Shown here: piece by piece, positions 8,658-19,495 of the stretch
How the letters are laid out: each line of letters opens with the position of its first letter
How positions within the stretch are numbered: position 1 is the stretch's first letter
NCBI GenBank assembly: GCA_946902875.1
Contig: OX336359.1
Location: 3,472,001 to 3,536,000, forward strand
Length of the DNA stretch: 64,000 nt
Source: Nematopogon swammerdamellus
Lineage: Eukaryota > Arthropoda > Insecta > Lepidoptera > Adelidae
Direction: 5' to 3'
Translations under genes and position numbers: made by a program
Notes under the pieces: model-generated
What the model was told of the DNA's origin: nothing
Database searches by the model: none
What the model saw: only the letters and a program-made list of their open reading frames with translations

Positions 8658-11270
8658 CTGTATCCTCTGGCTCTCCTCGAGCAGCAGGTCGCAGGCGAGC
8701 GCCATGTCGTTGTCGCAGTCGTGCAGCGCGGAGCACACCTCCTCCTCCGTGCGGCACGTCATCTCCATCAACTCTAGCACCTGCCGCATACAACATCCGT
8801 TTATATCTACTGTAAACCTTAAGCCGACGCCCACGCTTGTAATGCAACAAGTATGACAGCAACGCTTGTAGAACAACAAACATGACAGCCACGCTTGTAG
8901 AACAACAAACATGACAGCCACGCTTGTAGAAGAACAAATATGACAGCCGCGTTTGTACCTACAACAACAAACATGAAATCCACACTTGTAGAACAACAAA
9001 CATGACAGCCATGCTTGTAGAACAACAAACATGACAGCCATGCTTGTAGAACAACAAACATGACAGCCACGCTTGTACAACAACAAACATGACTGCCGTG
9101 CCTGTAGAACAACAAACCTGACAGCCATGCTCGTAGAACAACAAACACAATAGCCACGCTTGTAGAACAATGATGATGATGTAGAACAATGTATGAGCGG
9201 CGGGTGGCCGAGTGGTTTGGGCATCGGCTTCTCATGCGAGAGGTCCGAGGTTCGAATCCGGTCGGCGTGTACCAATGAGTTTTTTCTGACGAAAAAATTT
9301 AAGTACATACCTACACCTGCTGCTTCACCGTTCGGAACCGGTGTAAAACTGTAGGTCCCTTCCCTTGCCCCTTACTAGGTGGTAGGCTCAAATTGTAGCC
9401 GACTGGGTTGGTACCACCGTACTGGATGTAAGATGGCCGCATAGCGGCCTCGGCTGTGTTCTCCTCTAGTCCAGTATAGCCAGCAATCCAGGGAAGTCTC
9501 CGGTATGGCACCTACCTTCTCGGAGGTGATATTGGCTGGTCGGAGCATGCGCTTTGGCCCCTCCGACACAGCCACCCATAACGGATTACATAAAATAAAA
9601 AAAACAAATATGACAGCCATGCTTGCAGAACAACAAACATGACAGCCTTGCTTGTAGAACAACAAACATGACAGCCATGCTTGTACAACAACAAACATTA
9701 CAGCCATGCTTGTAGAACAACAAACATGAGTCATGCTTTTAGAACCACAAACATGACAGCCATGCTTGTAGAACAAACATGACAGCCATGCTTGTAGAAC
9801 AACAAACATGACAGCCATGCCTGTAGAACAACAAACATGACAGCCATAGTTGTAGAACAACAAACATGACAGCCATGCTTTTACCACAAGAAACATTTCA
9901 AATTCTTCACAAGCTATGATATGTATGTACAAGTATGAAGGAAAGAGACGACCCACCATTCTTCGAACGTCTAAGGTGTCCTCATTTTTCCGATCGATCA
10001 TGTTCGCCATGCGCAGCTGCTCTGTGGTAGCCTGTAACCAAAACATTTGGTTAAATACCAGTTGTTCCATGCGCAGACCTTTTACATTGCATAGGTACTT
10101 CTTTGGTAAATGCATCTTCCCCGCTTAGAGTTCGCACCCTCAAGTCTCGAACTTCTGTAAGTGCTGAATTTTGGAGGTGTGATATCTTAGAAATCTTCTG
10201 GATGCATTTACGTATCTCCCTACGTTTTCCCCGCTTAGAGTTTGCACCGTCAAGTCTCGAATTTCTGTAAGTGCTGAATTTTTTGAGGTGCGATATCTTT
10301 GAAATTTTCTGGATGCATTTACCTATCTCCCTACTTTTACCCCGCTTAGAGTTCGCACCCTCAAGTCTCGAACTTCTGAAGTGCTGAATTTTTTGAGGTG
10401 CAATATCTTTGAAATCTTCTGGATGCATTTACGTATCTCCCTACTTTTTCCCCGCTTAGAGTTCACACCCTCAAGTCTCGAACTTCTGTAAGAAGTTCTG
10501 GATTTTTTGAGGTGCAATATCTTTGAAATCTTCTGAATGCATTTACGTAAATGCATTCAGAAGATGTCTCCCTACTTTTTCCCCGCTTAGAGTTCGCACC
10601 ATCAAACCTGGAACTTCGAAGTGCTGAATTATTTGAAGTGCAATCTCTGAAATCATGTGAGCTTGTGTGTGTTCACTGCTGGACATACGCCTCTCCAAAT
10701 ATTGCTCCAGTCCTCCCGGCCTTCAGCGGTACGGAACCACTGCATTCCGCCGACATACTTGATGTCGTCCTCCCATAAGTCGTACATACACGTTCAACTT
10801 AAATAATTTATAAAGAGTGAACGATCGTAAAGGGTTTTCTAGAGGATTTCTGTTAATTAGTTTCGTTTGAAATCGCATAAAGTGTAAATATTATTGTCTT
10901 TGAGGCTATGTTAGCTTAATTTAAATTTAGGGTACAGTTCTAGGCGGCGAATAATGTGTGCCAAGCTTTAGAAAGGGACAACCCGGTTGTAGAGCGTCTT
11001 CCCTGTCGCACAGGCTTGCGAAGTGAACGACAGGGACGACGCCGTGAATGGTCTCTTTCTAAAGTTCGACACACATTATTACTGCCGGGAACTGCAAGTA
11101 GTAAAGTTATGTTAGCTCAGATTAAGGTTAGGTTATCTCACCTGTGGCTTGACTTTGTCCTTGGGCGGCGGTTTCTCGGCGCTCTTCCCCTTGTCCTGGT
11201 GATTGTGCTTCGAGTCCTTGGGCCCGGCCGCCTTCGCACCACCCTTGGTGGCGCGCGCTCCCAAACTCAT
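8658..11270 (-). CDS. lig: lingerer (UBAP2/UBAP2L) orthologue, first three coding exons
   Basis: Exons: 11142-11270 (ATG at 11270; 43 codons, MSLGARATKGG…DKVKPQ, basic and low-complexity), 9957-10031 (25 codons, ATTEQLRMANMIDRKNEDTL…) and 8658-8780 (41 codons, VLELMEMTCRTEEEVCSALH…). All junctions are GT/AG and all are phase 0. The joined product has the N-terminal layout of Lingerer/UBAP2L: ATxEQ motif, then a UBA domain (about residues 60-105) with the ALHDCDND turn typical of this family (ALHDCNGD in human UBAP2L, from memory). The family binds ubiquitin and RNA and acts in cytoplasmic RNP and stress-granule control; Drosophila lig is needed for copulation and growth control. Exon 3 ends at a GTACAC donor; later exons were not found down to base 1, so the gene continues off the left edge. 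Introns hold a 29-bp minisatellite, a SINE and a 110-bp satellite. Confidence is high for the family. Confidence 0.85.
8829..9905 (+). repeat. 29-bp minisatellite (about 20 copies), split by a SINE
   Basis: The unit is about 29 bp (GCTTGTAGAACAACAAACAT + GACAGCCAT). About 11 units occupy 8829-9180 and about 10 occupy 9603-9905; the family-B SINE at 9198-9602 interrupts the array. Variants include GTACAACAACA and CCTGTAG. Because 29 is not a multiple of 3, the long minus-strand ORFs (…VVLQAWLSCLLFY…) are artefacts of the repeat. It lies between coding exons 2 and 3 of lingerer. Confidence 0.9.
9198..9602 (+). mobile_element. SINE family B (tRNA head), full length
   Basis: The head CGGCGGGTGGCCGAGTGGTT…GAGGTTCGAATCC carries A and B boxes of a class II tRNA (Leu/Ser type). 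A body with CTGTAGGTCCCTTCCCTTGC and TTGGTACCACCGTACTGGAT follows. The tail GGAGGTGATATTGGCTGGTC…ACAGCCACCCAT…TTACATAAAATAAAAAAA closely resembles the 3' end of the LINE at 52760-56450. Inserted in the minisatellite, in sense relative to the + strand. Confidence 0.9.
10119..10660 (+). repeat. 110-bp tandem satellite, about 4.8 copies
   Basis: CCCCGCTTAGAGTT recurs at 10119, 10229, 10339, 10449 and 10579. The first three spacings are exactly 110 bp; the last is 130 bp because of a small palindromic insertion (GCATTTACGTAAATGC). Units carry CTCAAGTCTCGAACTTCTGT and GAAATCTTCTGGATGCATTT. The array is in lingerer intron 1 and non-coding. Confidence 0.9.
10655..10785 (-). mobile_element. RTE-like LINE 3' fragment
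   Basis: CACTGCTGGACATACGCCTC and CAGTCCTCCCGGCCTTCAGC match the 3' end of the RTE-like fragment at 22160-22720 on the same strand. Only the last ~40 codons and 3' end remain. Confidence 0.7.
10935..11094. mobile_element. MITE 'F1', copy 1 (~160 bp)
   Basis: Inverted ends CAGTTC…GAACTG, followed inward by AATAATGTGTG and CTTTAGAAAG on the left, mirrored on the right. Same family as 11631-11804. This copy lies about 50 bp downstream of the lingerer exon-1 splice donor, in intron 1. Confidence 0.75.
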
Positions 11271-11630
11271 GCTTGTGGCGTTTATATATTATATTTACAG
11301 CCTCTATTTACAACCAACTGCAGACAAACACACCATGGTTGGATTTCTTCCAGTCGATAAAATCGGGCAAAAAGCATTTTTAGATGTACATGATTTTTGT
11401 AAAATCTAAAAGTGAATTTTATATTTATCAGATTTTTTTTTTATATTTGAATAATCATTCTAACATTCAGAAATGCTTGTAATTAAAAACAAATAACATA
11501 ATGATGCAATAATACAAATTATTGTGGCAATTTCCCCCTGTACATTTATATATATAAAATTTGAATTTGAATTTGAATTTGATATGCCAATGTAGTGAAA
11601 AATTGATTTTTCAAAAACAAAACTGTAGGT

Positions 11631-11804
11631 GTGTACTTCCCGGCAACAAATAATGCGTGTCGAACTTTAGAAAGAGGCCATCCTGTTGTAGTGTCATCCC
11701 TGTAGCACAGAGACGTGCGAGTTCGTGCGACAGGGACGACGCTCTACAACCAGATTGTCTCTTTCTAAAGCTCGACACGCATTATTTGCTGCCAGGAACT
11801 GTAC
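11631..11804. mobile_element. MITE 'F1', copy 2 (~174 bp)
   Basis: Ends GTACTTCCCGGCAAC / GCTGCCAGGAACTGTAC with inverted AATAATGCGTGTCGAACTTT inside. Over 75% similar to copy 1. It lies upstream of the lingerer start codon. Confidence 0.75.
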
Positions 11805-11927
11805 CTAACATGTTTTGACACAAAAAAGAAAATCCCATAAATATATGCTTCACTAAGTACACAAACAAATAATATCTTATTCCCTCCTGAAGAAAAAAAA
11901 TTTTCAAACATAAAACAAAGACAGATA

Positions 11928-12524
11928 TACAGGTTGTTTCAGGATAGGGTTTCGTAACTTCAGGGTTCAAAAGGGTTTCATATTTGAAGAGGAAAAGCTC
12001 TGAAACTTTTTTCCAGATTCGGTCATTTTGTATTACTTTTTAGTGGAAATCGTTTCATCGAGATTTGGTGGACGGTCCGCCTTTATTAAATAAAAATAAA
12101 ATACCATCTTACATGCTTAGGCCCACTTGCACCAACACGAATTTAACGATATAAACCAGTTTAACTCGTTAAGCTAGTACCCGTTGACTGTGGGAACCGC
12201 GTTTAAATCCATAACTCGCTACTTAACTCTAAATTCGTGTTGGCGCAATTGGGCCTTAACTAGTAGAATTTAACTGCATGTGGGTAAATTGCAAACACTT
12301 AAATTGGAATGACATAAAAAGAAAAAAAGGGGACTAGACTAGGTCATTGCACGCCCTAGACCTAGACAAATCTCTCCGTACTCACTGTCCATCTAGTTTT
12401 TATTACAATTTAAAATTTTTGTATCAAAACAAAAAGTACGGAATTTCGATTTGAGTGATAAGGATTTTTTTCTTCTAATAATGAGTACTGAAGTTTCTAA
12501 AGCCTATCCTGAAACAGCCCTGTA
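11928..12524. mobile_element. Inverted-repeat DNA element with a nested MITE
   Basis: The left end TACAGGTTGTTTCAGGATAG and right end CTATCCTGAAACAGCCCTGT form ~36-bp inverted repeats that extend to AACTTCAG/CTGAAGTT. The non-coding interior is split by the PIF/Harbinger-like MITE at 12120-12255. Confidence 0.75.
12120..12255. mobile_element. PIF/Harbinger-like MITE, TTA target duplication
   Basis: 136 bp with inverted ends GGCCCACTTGCACCAACACG and CGTGTTGGCGCAATTGGGCC. It is flanked on both sides by TTA (12117-12119 and 12256-12258), the 3-bp TWA duplication typical of PIF/Harbinger elements. Inserted within the larger element at 11928-12524. Confidence 0.85.
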
Positions 12525-12829
12525 AATATAACAGACCGTGCAGTGCTGTGTCCCAGTGGTGACTGACATACGAACTGACAAAATGTGGCCAATAAAAACT
12601 CAATACATTTCCATATACGGAAATAGGTAGGATGCGAAACCTTGTCCTCAAAACAACAGTCAATTCGTCACAAAATCCAAAGTAGAGCACAAAACTGCAA
12701 TCCAGCCAATTTGATAATGCAGACATTGGCAATCAAAAATTGAAAGTTTCGAAACTTGTATGATATTAAATGCTAATTTCTACATATTATTTTGTATGCG
12801 ATCCGGTACGGTTTGCTGCACCTGCAAAA

Positions 12830-13147
12830 AGGTGCCATATCGGAGACTTCCCTTTAGATTATTGGCTGGATACTGGATTAGACACAGCCGAGGCTGCTAT
12901 GTGACCATCTTGCGTCCAGTACGGTGGTACCAATTCAATCGGCTACAATTTGAGCCTACCACCTAGCAAGTGGCAAGGCAAAGGGACTACAGTTTTACAC
13001 CGGTTCCTAATAGTGAAGCAGCAAGGTCTAGGTATGCACGTAAATTTTTCCATCCGAAAAAAAATTATTGGTGCACGTCGGCCGGAATTCGAACCTCGGC
13101 ACCTTGAGATCAGGAGTCAGAGTCAAGACCGCCGCTGACCACTCATG
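12830..13147 (-). mobile_element. SINE family B, degenerate minus copy
   Basis: Contains GTGCCATATCGGAGACTTCC, ACGGTGGTACCAATTCAATC and a decayed B box (GAATTCGAACCTCGGC). It spans the central body and the head; the tail is lost. Scattered changes mark it as old. Confidence 0.75.
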
Positions 13148-14099
13148 TATGTTCCTTCTCTCACAACTAGAAAACGGCTCAGCTGAACTAGACCAATGCT
13201 ATCTGACGTAGCCTCTTAAACAGGGATTGTGTAGTGGTCCAAGTCGAAGAAAAGTTCACAAAAAAACTGAGAACGTAAATCAAACATCTGAAAATTAAAA
13301 TGAGATAGAAAAAATTCAATTTCAAACATTTTTCTGTCAAGAAATGGACCGTTGATGGCTCCTAGGAAAGCTTTCACCAGACTGAAAAGGATCACCTCAA
13401 AATCTCATCACAGAGTAAAATGACTGTGAGAACATAGATAACCAATTTCAAAAGTACTAATGAATATCCGCTTGCCGACAGATTGTAGTACAGAAAAGGA
13501 AAAAAGAAACATTATTCAATACAACCCATTCAAGGCAAAATGTTTAGTGAGAAAATTGGGAGAACTTCTATGGGAAATTTCCAGAGATATCCATGCCTCT
13601 TACCTCTAGGCTACCTCTCCGGCTACCTCACACAAAAATTAGGCATTGGGAATTCGGCCAGTGTCATGGTCACCTTTGCGACAGCGGCTGTGATGGATGA
13701 GATCTTTTACTTTTAGTTGGCCAAGCCATGCTGGCGTGACCGGGGCCTTTTCACGCGCCTTTCGGAAATCCCCAAACTTCCATTCAGCATTTATGTACCC
13801 ACTGCTCGACATAAGCATCTCAAATTTTCCTCCAGTTCTCCCAAAATCTGGAAACTTAATATCAACCCTCTTTTTGAGTCAAAATAAAAAAAACCACTTC
13901 AAAACGAAAACGACATCAAACGAAAAGTGATATTTCAAAGGAACTGGGAAAACCTACAGAATTATTCGAAACTAAAATGCCTACATAGCGATAGTGTATT
14001 TAATGTTGAAGATTCTTCCAGACGAAGAAACCTTAAAAACATAGAAAAGTTGATAAACTGTAAATTAATTTCATCCATACTACCCACTGAACATAAAAA
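13148..14099. other. Intergenic DNA with faint repeat traces
   Basis: No gene recognised. 13780-13860 resembles a decayed RTE-like 3' end (CCACTGCTCGACATAAGCAT). The rest is AT-rich and unassigned. Confidence 0.35.
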
Positions 14100-14260
14100 G
14101 GGGTCAAGCGCGAGTCGGACTCGCGCACCGAGGGTTCCGTGCCACCGCGTAATTGGTCGGTTTTCTTATTTCTTGTTTTACAATCACACCAAGTTTGACG
14201 CTATTATGTATTACCGGTTTTACGAAGAAAAAACTTAATTGTGTCAGAAATTCTCCCCAC
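14100..14260 (+). repeat. Interspersed repeat 'G' (GCGAGTCGGACTCGCGC)
   Basis: Contains GCGAGTCGGACTCGCGCAC, a self-complementary core, then GTTCCGTGCCACCGCGTAAT and CCAAGTTTGACG. A related copy lies at 25085-25240, and the last 200 bp of the window look like the other end of such an element. The family is widespread in Lepidoptera. Confidence 0.65.
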
Positions 14261-14344
14261 ACACACGAGGCTGGGCAGCAAACAAACAATGGGAAGAAAT
14301 CAAGTGCGTTAAAGACAGACAGATGAAATTAATTTTTTGCGATC

Positions 14345-14836
14345 CACAGAGCATTAGGTGAACCCCTGATGGAAGAATGCACAATGCAGTGTGAACCGTT
14401 AAAAATTCCCTGGTTTGCCAAGAGCGACAGACCGAAAACAGAAATTGTAATGGGCCTGAGACTACGATCTGGACACATTCCAACAAATAAGACAATGTAC
14501 CTTATGAAGATAGCACAATCACCCAACTGTAGCATATGTGGGATAGAAGAGGACCTACTCCATATACTGTTGGAATGTGCCCGGAACCAAGAACTGAGGC
14601 AGAAGCTATTGAGAGACTTAAGAACTGACAGACTCAACCTGTTTTTTAAAGTACATGAAGCCTTGGGGCGAGCTCAGGGGGAGGAGTTTGAATTCATACT
14701 AAGTTTTTTTGTAAAGTCACAGGCGTTGAAACGTGCTGAAGTACAATAAAAAATCAATATAGTTACTATGGGGCTGGCATAGCCAGGAATGGCTAAAGCC
14801 CTCAACAAAATAAAGATTAAAAAAAAAAAAAAAAAA
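14345..14836 (+). mobile_element. LINE 3' fragment with zinc-finger C-terminus
   Basis: The frame 14345-14749 encodes the end of a non-LTR polyprotein: MGLRLRSGHIPTNKTMYLMK, then a CCHC finger CSICGIEEDLLHILLEC, as found after RNase H in I/R1/Jockey-type LINEs. A 3' UTR and poly(A) of about 18 A (14819-14836) follow. 5'-truncated. Confidence 0.8.
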
Positions 14837-14849
14837 AGAATGCAAAATT

Positions 14850-15215
14850 CTGGCTAAATTTTTCTGCGAGAGCGCTGTGGGCTGAAAGAAGATATAGTGA
14901 CAAGGATTGAGAAAGGGATGCTTCGGTGGTGGTCATGTTGGAAGAATGGATGATAGGAGACTTACGAAAGAAATTTATGAAGCAAATGTGAGTGGAAGAG
15001 TCGGGAAGGGTCGCCCTAGACGCACGTACCTGAACCAGATCGGGCATGTGCTAAAAAGGGGCAAGTGCGTAGACCCGTAACCGACGAGCATGCATGAAGA
15101 ACATTATGGGAGTGGAAGAGGCGGCAGAGTTGTGTGAGGATCGTGGCACGTGGAGATCCGTTGTCTCTGCCTACCCCACCGGGAAACAGGCGTGACGCTA
15201 TGTATGTATGTATGT
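14850..15215 (+). mobile_element. LINE 3' fragment (RTE/CR1-like), frameshifted
   Basis: Reading across one frameshift and stop near 14940 gives GHVGRMDDRRLTKEIYEANV and GRVGKGRPRRTYLNQI, a typical reverse-transcriptase C-terminus. It ends in CGCTATGTATGTATGTATG, a microsatellite 3' end. Inserted directly after the poly(A) of the previous LINE. Confidence 0.75.
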
Positions 15216-16029
15216 ATTTTTCTAAACATCTCTAGCCCTCAGAGGCCAGCGATGGTTTGGAGAATTGTTTAGTAGGCAGTATGGGGCTGGCATAGTCGCA
15301 ATGCGGCTAGTCCTATTCAAATGATTGAAAACAAGTGTGCGGAACTCCGCTTACTCTTGGTATGCAAGAGTTGTCGCGTCACTTCTACTAATATTTTCTG
15401 TTCTCTAGTAGGTACAAACAACTGAGTTGCATATCAGATTACAAGTACTTTGATAGAACTTTTCGTAGCCAATGTGAATGGTGCACAGAGATAACAGATG
15501 CATGCAATTATCATAATAAAAAAATAAGATTGGCTTAGAATAGGTACGAAGGATTTAGGAATACCTTGTTCAAACGTAAAAAAAATCTGAGTTTTGCTAA
15601 CCTAAAATTGCCAAATTATCCTTTACTTAAATCATATATCGACATGTAGATCATGAATTTAACTAATCAAATAATGCATTCCAAATAAAGTTAGACTAGA
15701 AACCAGTTCACCATGGTGCCAAAAATGTTGTCGATTTAAAATAATAATAATTTCAAAGTAATACGTAATCATTTAAAAAAATATTTACAGCTATCATAAT
15801 AATTTGTTTTCTCAAGACCTGGGAATATTTTTAAAGTGTGTTCTATAGGAAAGGCAAATCGTCAATTCGAACGATTTGTCTGGCATCAGTTTGAAGAACA
15901 ACCCAAACTCGTCAGCATTGAATATGTCTCGAAGAGCGTAATCTTTAATCAGAGTTGGAAGGACCGTTTTTTTCCAGGAATCGGCGTCTTCTTCGTTGAC
16001 CGATTCCGATTAGCATACCATTGCGAGAT
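15216..16029. other. Intergenic DNA, nothing firm
   Basis: A short piece near 15275 (AGTATGGGGCTGGCATAGTC) repeats the 3' UTR of the LINE fragment at 14345-14836. The rest is AT-rich and unassigned. Confidence 0.3.
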
Positions 16030-16033
16030 TTAA

Positions 16034-16221
16034 CCCTTTCGTCGCCGGGACCGCTAGGGCCCAGTCATGCGCCCAGGCCAAGGCTTTACGAAACTTCCAC
16101 CGTACTACTACTACAATGAAACCTATTTTTGAAAGCACTTTTCGAAATCACATATGTGTGCGCCTGGCCTCACAAAATGACTATAGGTGCACACAAATAT
16201 GTGCGACTGGCGCCGAAAGGG
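16034..16221. mobile_element. piggyBac-like MITE (188 bp) with TTAA duplication
   Basis: Flanked by TTAA at 16030-16033 and 16222-16225. The ends CCCTTTCGTCGCC and GGCGCCGAAAGGG are inverted, and CGCCCAGGCC / GGCCTGG forms a subterminal inverted pair. TTAA plus CCCTTT-type ends are diagnostic of piggyBac elements. No transposase. Confidence 0.85.
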
Positions 16222-16225
16222 TTAA

Positions 16226-18009
16226 ATCGGTCGATCCATCCACTCGAGCCTGAGAAGTCAGTGATTTGCAAGGTTAGTGCAAATTGTATGAGCTTTTTCT
16301 GTCAGTATAGGACCACTTACTAAGCACGCAGCGCTAGGGGCTGGCTCAACGGTCGCGCGCGGCGAAAAAAATATTGTTTTAAGCGGATTGGGGGTCGAAT
16401 TAAGCGGAAAAAAATGTTCGCAAAATTAAGGTAGAGTATGGGACCGGCACAAAAGATCGTATTATGCGGGAAATGCTATTAACCGGGATCGTATTAAGCG
16501 GGTTTTACTGTATACTGGTACCTAGTTGCACCAATATTGCATTTGTATAAATCAAGATAATAAATTTATCCAAGGTTGGAATTGCAAATGGAACTGAACT
16601 GCGTTGCTATCTGAAATGATTATCTAGTTTCTCAGAATGTTATTATTTTCCAAATAAGTAGTGTAGAATACATAGTTGAATTATAACAGACTGACTTGCG
16701 TAATGGCTACATTGTGACTGTTACATATTGTTGATTACACTTGAACATTGGAATATTTCATCATGGAAAACAGACAATTTATTATTATGTATATAATGTA
16801 TATTTTGCAATAAAGTGTTTGTTCAACTGGTTTTTAACCTCTTGGCATGCGATGGGGCCGGCGGGCCCCGAAAGATTTGCATAAAAAAATATCGCCAAAA
16901 GCGACTTCAATGAATGTTTCCTACTAGAACGCGTGAGAGTGGTGGTTGTACAGATAAAAAACCTTTGCCTAGAACAAAAGAAACAAATATTATAGAAAAA
17001 AAAAAAAACATTTGCTGTCAATTTTAACCTACGTCATTTCTGGCAAGATGGTAAACTGGTTTCTAATCTTACTTTATTCCAAATGCATTATTTGAACAGA
17101 TCAATTCTTTGCCTACATATCGATATGCAATTTGTATGGGGTAATTGTCAATTTTAGGAAAGAAAAATTTGTAGAAAAAAGTTGAGCTTGTTTTGTTTTT
17201 CCTGGAGTTCAAGAAATCATTCTGTGCTTCTAAATAAGCGAATCCTCACTTGTTTTACATCGTTTTGTGGGTAATTTCATAGGCTATAAGTGTGAATAAA
17301 GTTTATTGATCAAACTTAATTATTTTATGAAATATTTGAGTTTACATAAGTGTGAGCGGGCGCGCCAAATTTCGAAACTTTTCGAAAATGGTATTGAAGC
17401 CAAAGGGAGTAAGCATTTAACAGTGGGAAGCCAACTATCGTGATTATTTAACTGGTTTTTAAAGTAGTTCACGAGATAGCACTTATCATTCCTGGTGCAA
17501 TTTATTCCAGGAGTCCACTAAGTACTCGGAATCTCACATCTGTCTACCGATGGGGTAGGTACAGACAAAAGATCTTCACATGTCACTGTCCCGGCACACC
17601 TGTTCAGTCTCTTTCGGTCTCACGAGATAAGTTCACTCATAAATGTTTAAAACGATAGTTTGTTAGTAAATACTCCGGGTTGAAAAAAATCAAGTGTTGA
17701 CATGCATCATCCTTGATGAGAAATAAGAACGAGCAGATTCTCGCTAAGTGACAATTGGACAAATGTATGCCTGCGAAATGAAAATCTACTCACAAATGAA
17801 GCCTAATAAACTTTCCATACATCAGGTTATCAACCTCGGTTCAAACAAACAAGGCTTGCCGCCACTCCGCAACGATACGTCAAAATCATCGATTTCTCAT
17901 AACACGCCCTGCTGTCGAAGGTCGAAATAACGGGGCGCATTGGCCTACCTCTGTGCTGATTTTGACGAAGGTAATGAATCACTCAAGTCAACAGACAACA
18001 CAGGTGTCT
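16226..18009. other. Gene-free stretch
   Basis: AT-rich; no exon recognised. Near 16838 AACCTCTTGGCATGCGATGG resembles a decayed piggyBac-type end, similar to one near 52316. Small ORFs have no supporting features. Confidence 0.35.
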
Positions 18010-18250
18010 GCATGCAAATCAGTTGCGACGACGGTCACTAACGCGAGCCGCGAGCGGCCGGTTAACTCGACGCAATACAACCGCAGCAGCCGAAGCGAAA
18101 ACGTGGGCGGCGGCAGTTCCGAGCACCAGAAGTCGCCCGCCGCACGTGCGAGGCGAGACGCCATTCTTTCTCACCAGCCGTCACCACTCGATACAAAGTG
18201 CGCGAGAGTCTCTTACCACTGAGTACACGGCCACCACTTGCACACAACAC
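18010..18250 (-). promoter_or_regulatory. CpG-rich block, candidate promoter or first exon
   Basis: A 240-bp CpG-rich island in AT-rich DNA. On the minus strand CTCAGTG|GTAAGAGAC is a good splice donor, so it might be a non-coding first exon of lingerer, whose first coding exon lies 7 kb downstream on that strand. This is inference; transcript data are lacking. Confidence 0.3.
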
Positions 18251-18907
18251 TACTCAGCTGGCAGGTGCGATATCTCAAGGATTGGGAAGGAAAACAAGGA
18301 CATTATTACATTTTACAGCGGTACAGACCTGCTGGAAGCGCTCCTAGACGCGAGCTGGTCACGTGACACCGCACCGCACTACCTTTGGGTTGATCAATAG
18401 CACCCTGTAGACGCAACCTGCACTATTTTGTGGGTTTAGAATACAAATATCTCATATATTCGACTTACGTGAAAGTGAGACAGCACTAATAACGCTCTAA
18501 TTTTGGAATTTTCTATTGGCTAACAATCGAGCTTTTTGTAGAAAAGTATGTTTACATGCTACGCTTCAGTTGTGCTGATATAGGTTTGTCCCTTTTACTC
18601 TTCTTACTGAACATTGAAAACGTCTAAAGAACTACCAATTGTTAAAAAAACTAATAAAATGGGATCTGCTCAGTCAGCCAATGAGATTTTCTTTCTTTTC
18701 CAGAAACGATGCTCTAAAGCACCAAATAAGGACGGCCATTATTTTCATTTACCGTACTTGCCTTGCACAAGTACCTACTGGCCGAGTCTAAACAAGCTAC
18801 TTAACAAGAATTTACCAGTGCTGCCAATTTAGAATGTTTTATTCTAGATTTGGCATGTTTCTTGTTTAGCATGCATTTTTGGCAAGTAGCTTAGCTAGCT
18901 GTACACT
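18251..18907. other. Intergenic DNA, nothing recognised
   Basis: AT-rich with no identified gene or element. The short plus ORF at 18614 lacks features. Confidence 0.3.
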
Positions 18908-19322
18908 ATACAGGCTGTTCAAGGTTGGGGCAGGAATATCGAAGGATCGTAATCAACGAATTAGAAAGTAGAATGTCGTTGATCGTAATATGTATCGTGT
19001 GTGTGCAGTGATGGATGACAGAAAATTATTTTACCATTTTCTAACAAAGTAAATGAATACGACAGTGTGGCCGCGCCCTATGCTTGTGCGCGGCCGCGCA
19101 GGACTAGGCTTACCCCACCCCTCCGTGCCGCTAGCGCCTTCGTGATGCGGTGCGGATCGCTTAGAGCGAGCATAGATATAGTAAAATTAAAACTTTAAAA
19201 ATTCATATCTCGAAAACTAGTGTAGGTAGGACCATGTTTCTTGTTGCAATGTGTTTATTAGATTATAATATACAATGGCTCATTTCGATATTCCTGACCA
19301 AATCTTGGACACCCTTATACAG
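18908..19322. mobile_element. Inverted-repeat DNA element (~415 bp)
   Basis: Left end ACAGGCTGTTCAAGGTTGGG then CAGGAATATCGAA; right end TTCGATATTCCTG then ACCAAATCTTGGACACCCTT. The ~38-bp ends pair with a few mismatches. The interior holds a GC-rich segment (GTGGCCGCGCCC…GCGCGGCCGCGC). Non-coding. Confidence 0.65.
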
Positions 19323-19495
19323 AGTGTTTGATGACTATTGGTCATACATAACATAAAGCAAACCAGGTACTCCTGACTTCTGAGCCTATTTGGAGCAAAA
19401 AAGTTAGATGACATTTTGTTTTATGATGAACTTTTTTTTTCATACAAAACTAAATAATTCACGCCCTTGAGAGGAGAGACTGACTGACGGCGCCA

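Noticed and set aside
8829..9905. CRISPR-like array (29-bp repeats)
   Set aside because: Repeats are contiguous without unique spacers, and the DNA is eukaryotic.
8361..10115. Long minus-strand ORFs (315 and 246 codons) rich in VVLQAWLSCLL
   Set aside because: They translate the 29-bp minisatellite; the real coding pieces inside are the two short lingerer exons with splice borders.
10051..10556. Minus ORFs with KISKI/HLKKF repeats
   Set aside because: Translations of the 110-bp satellite.
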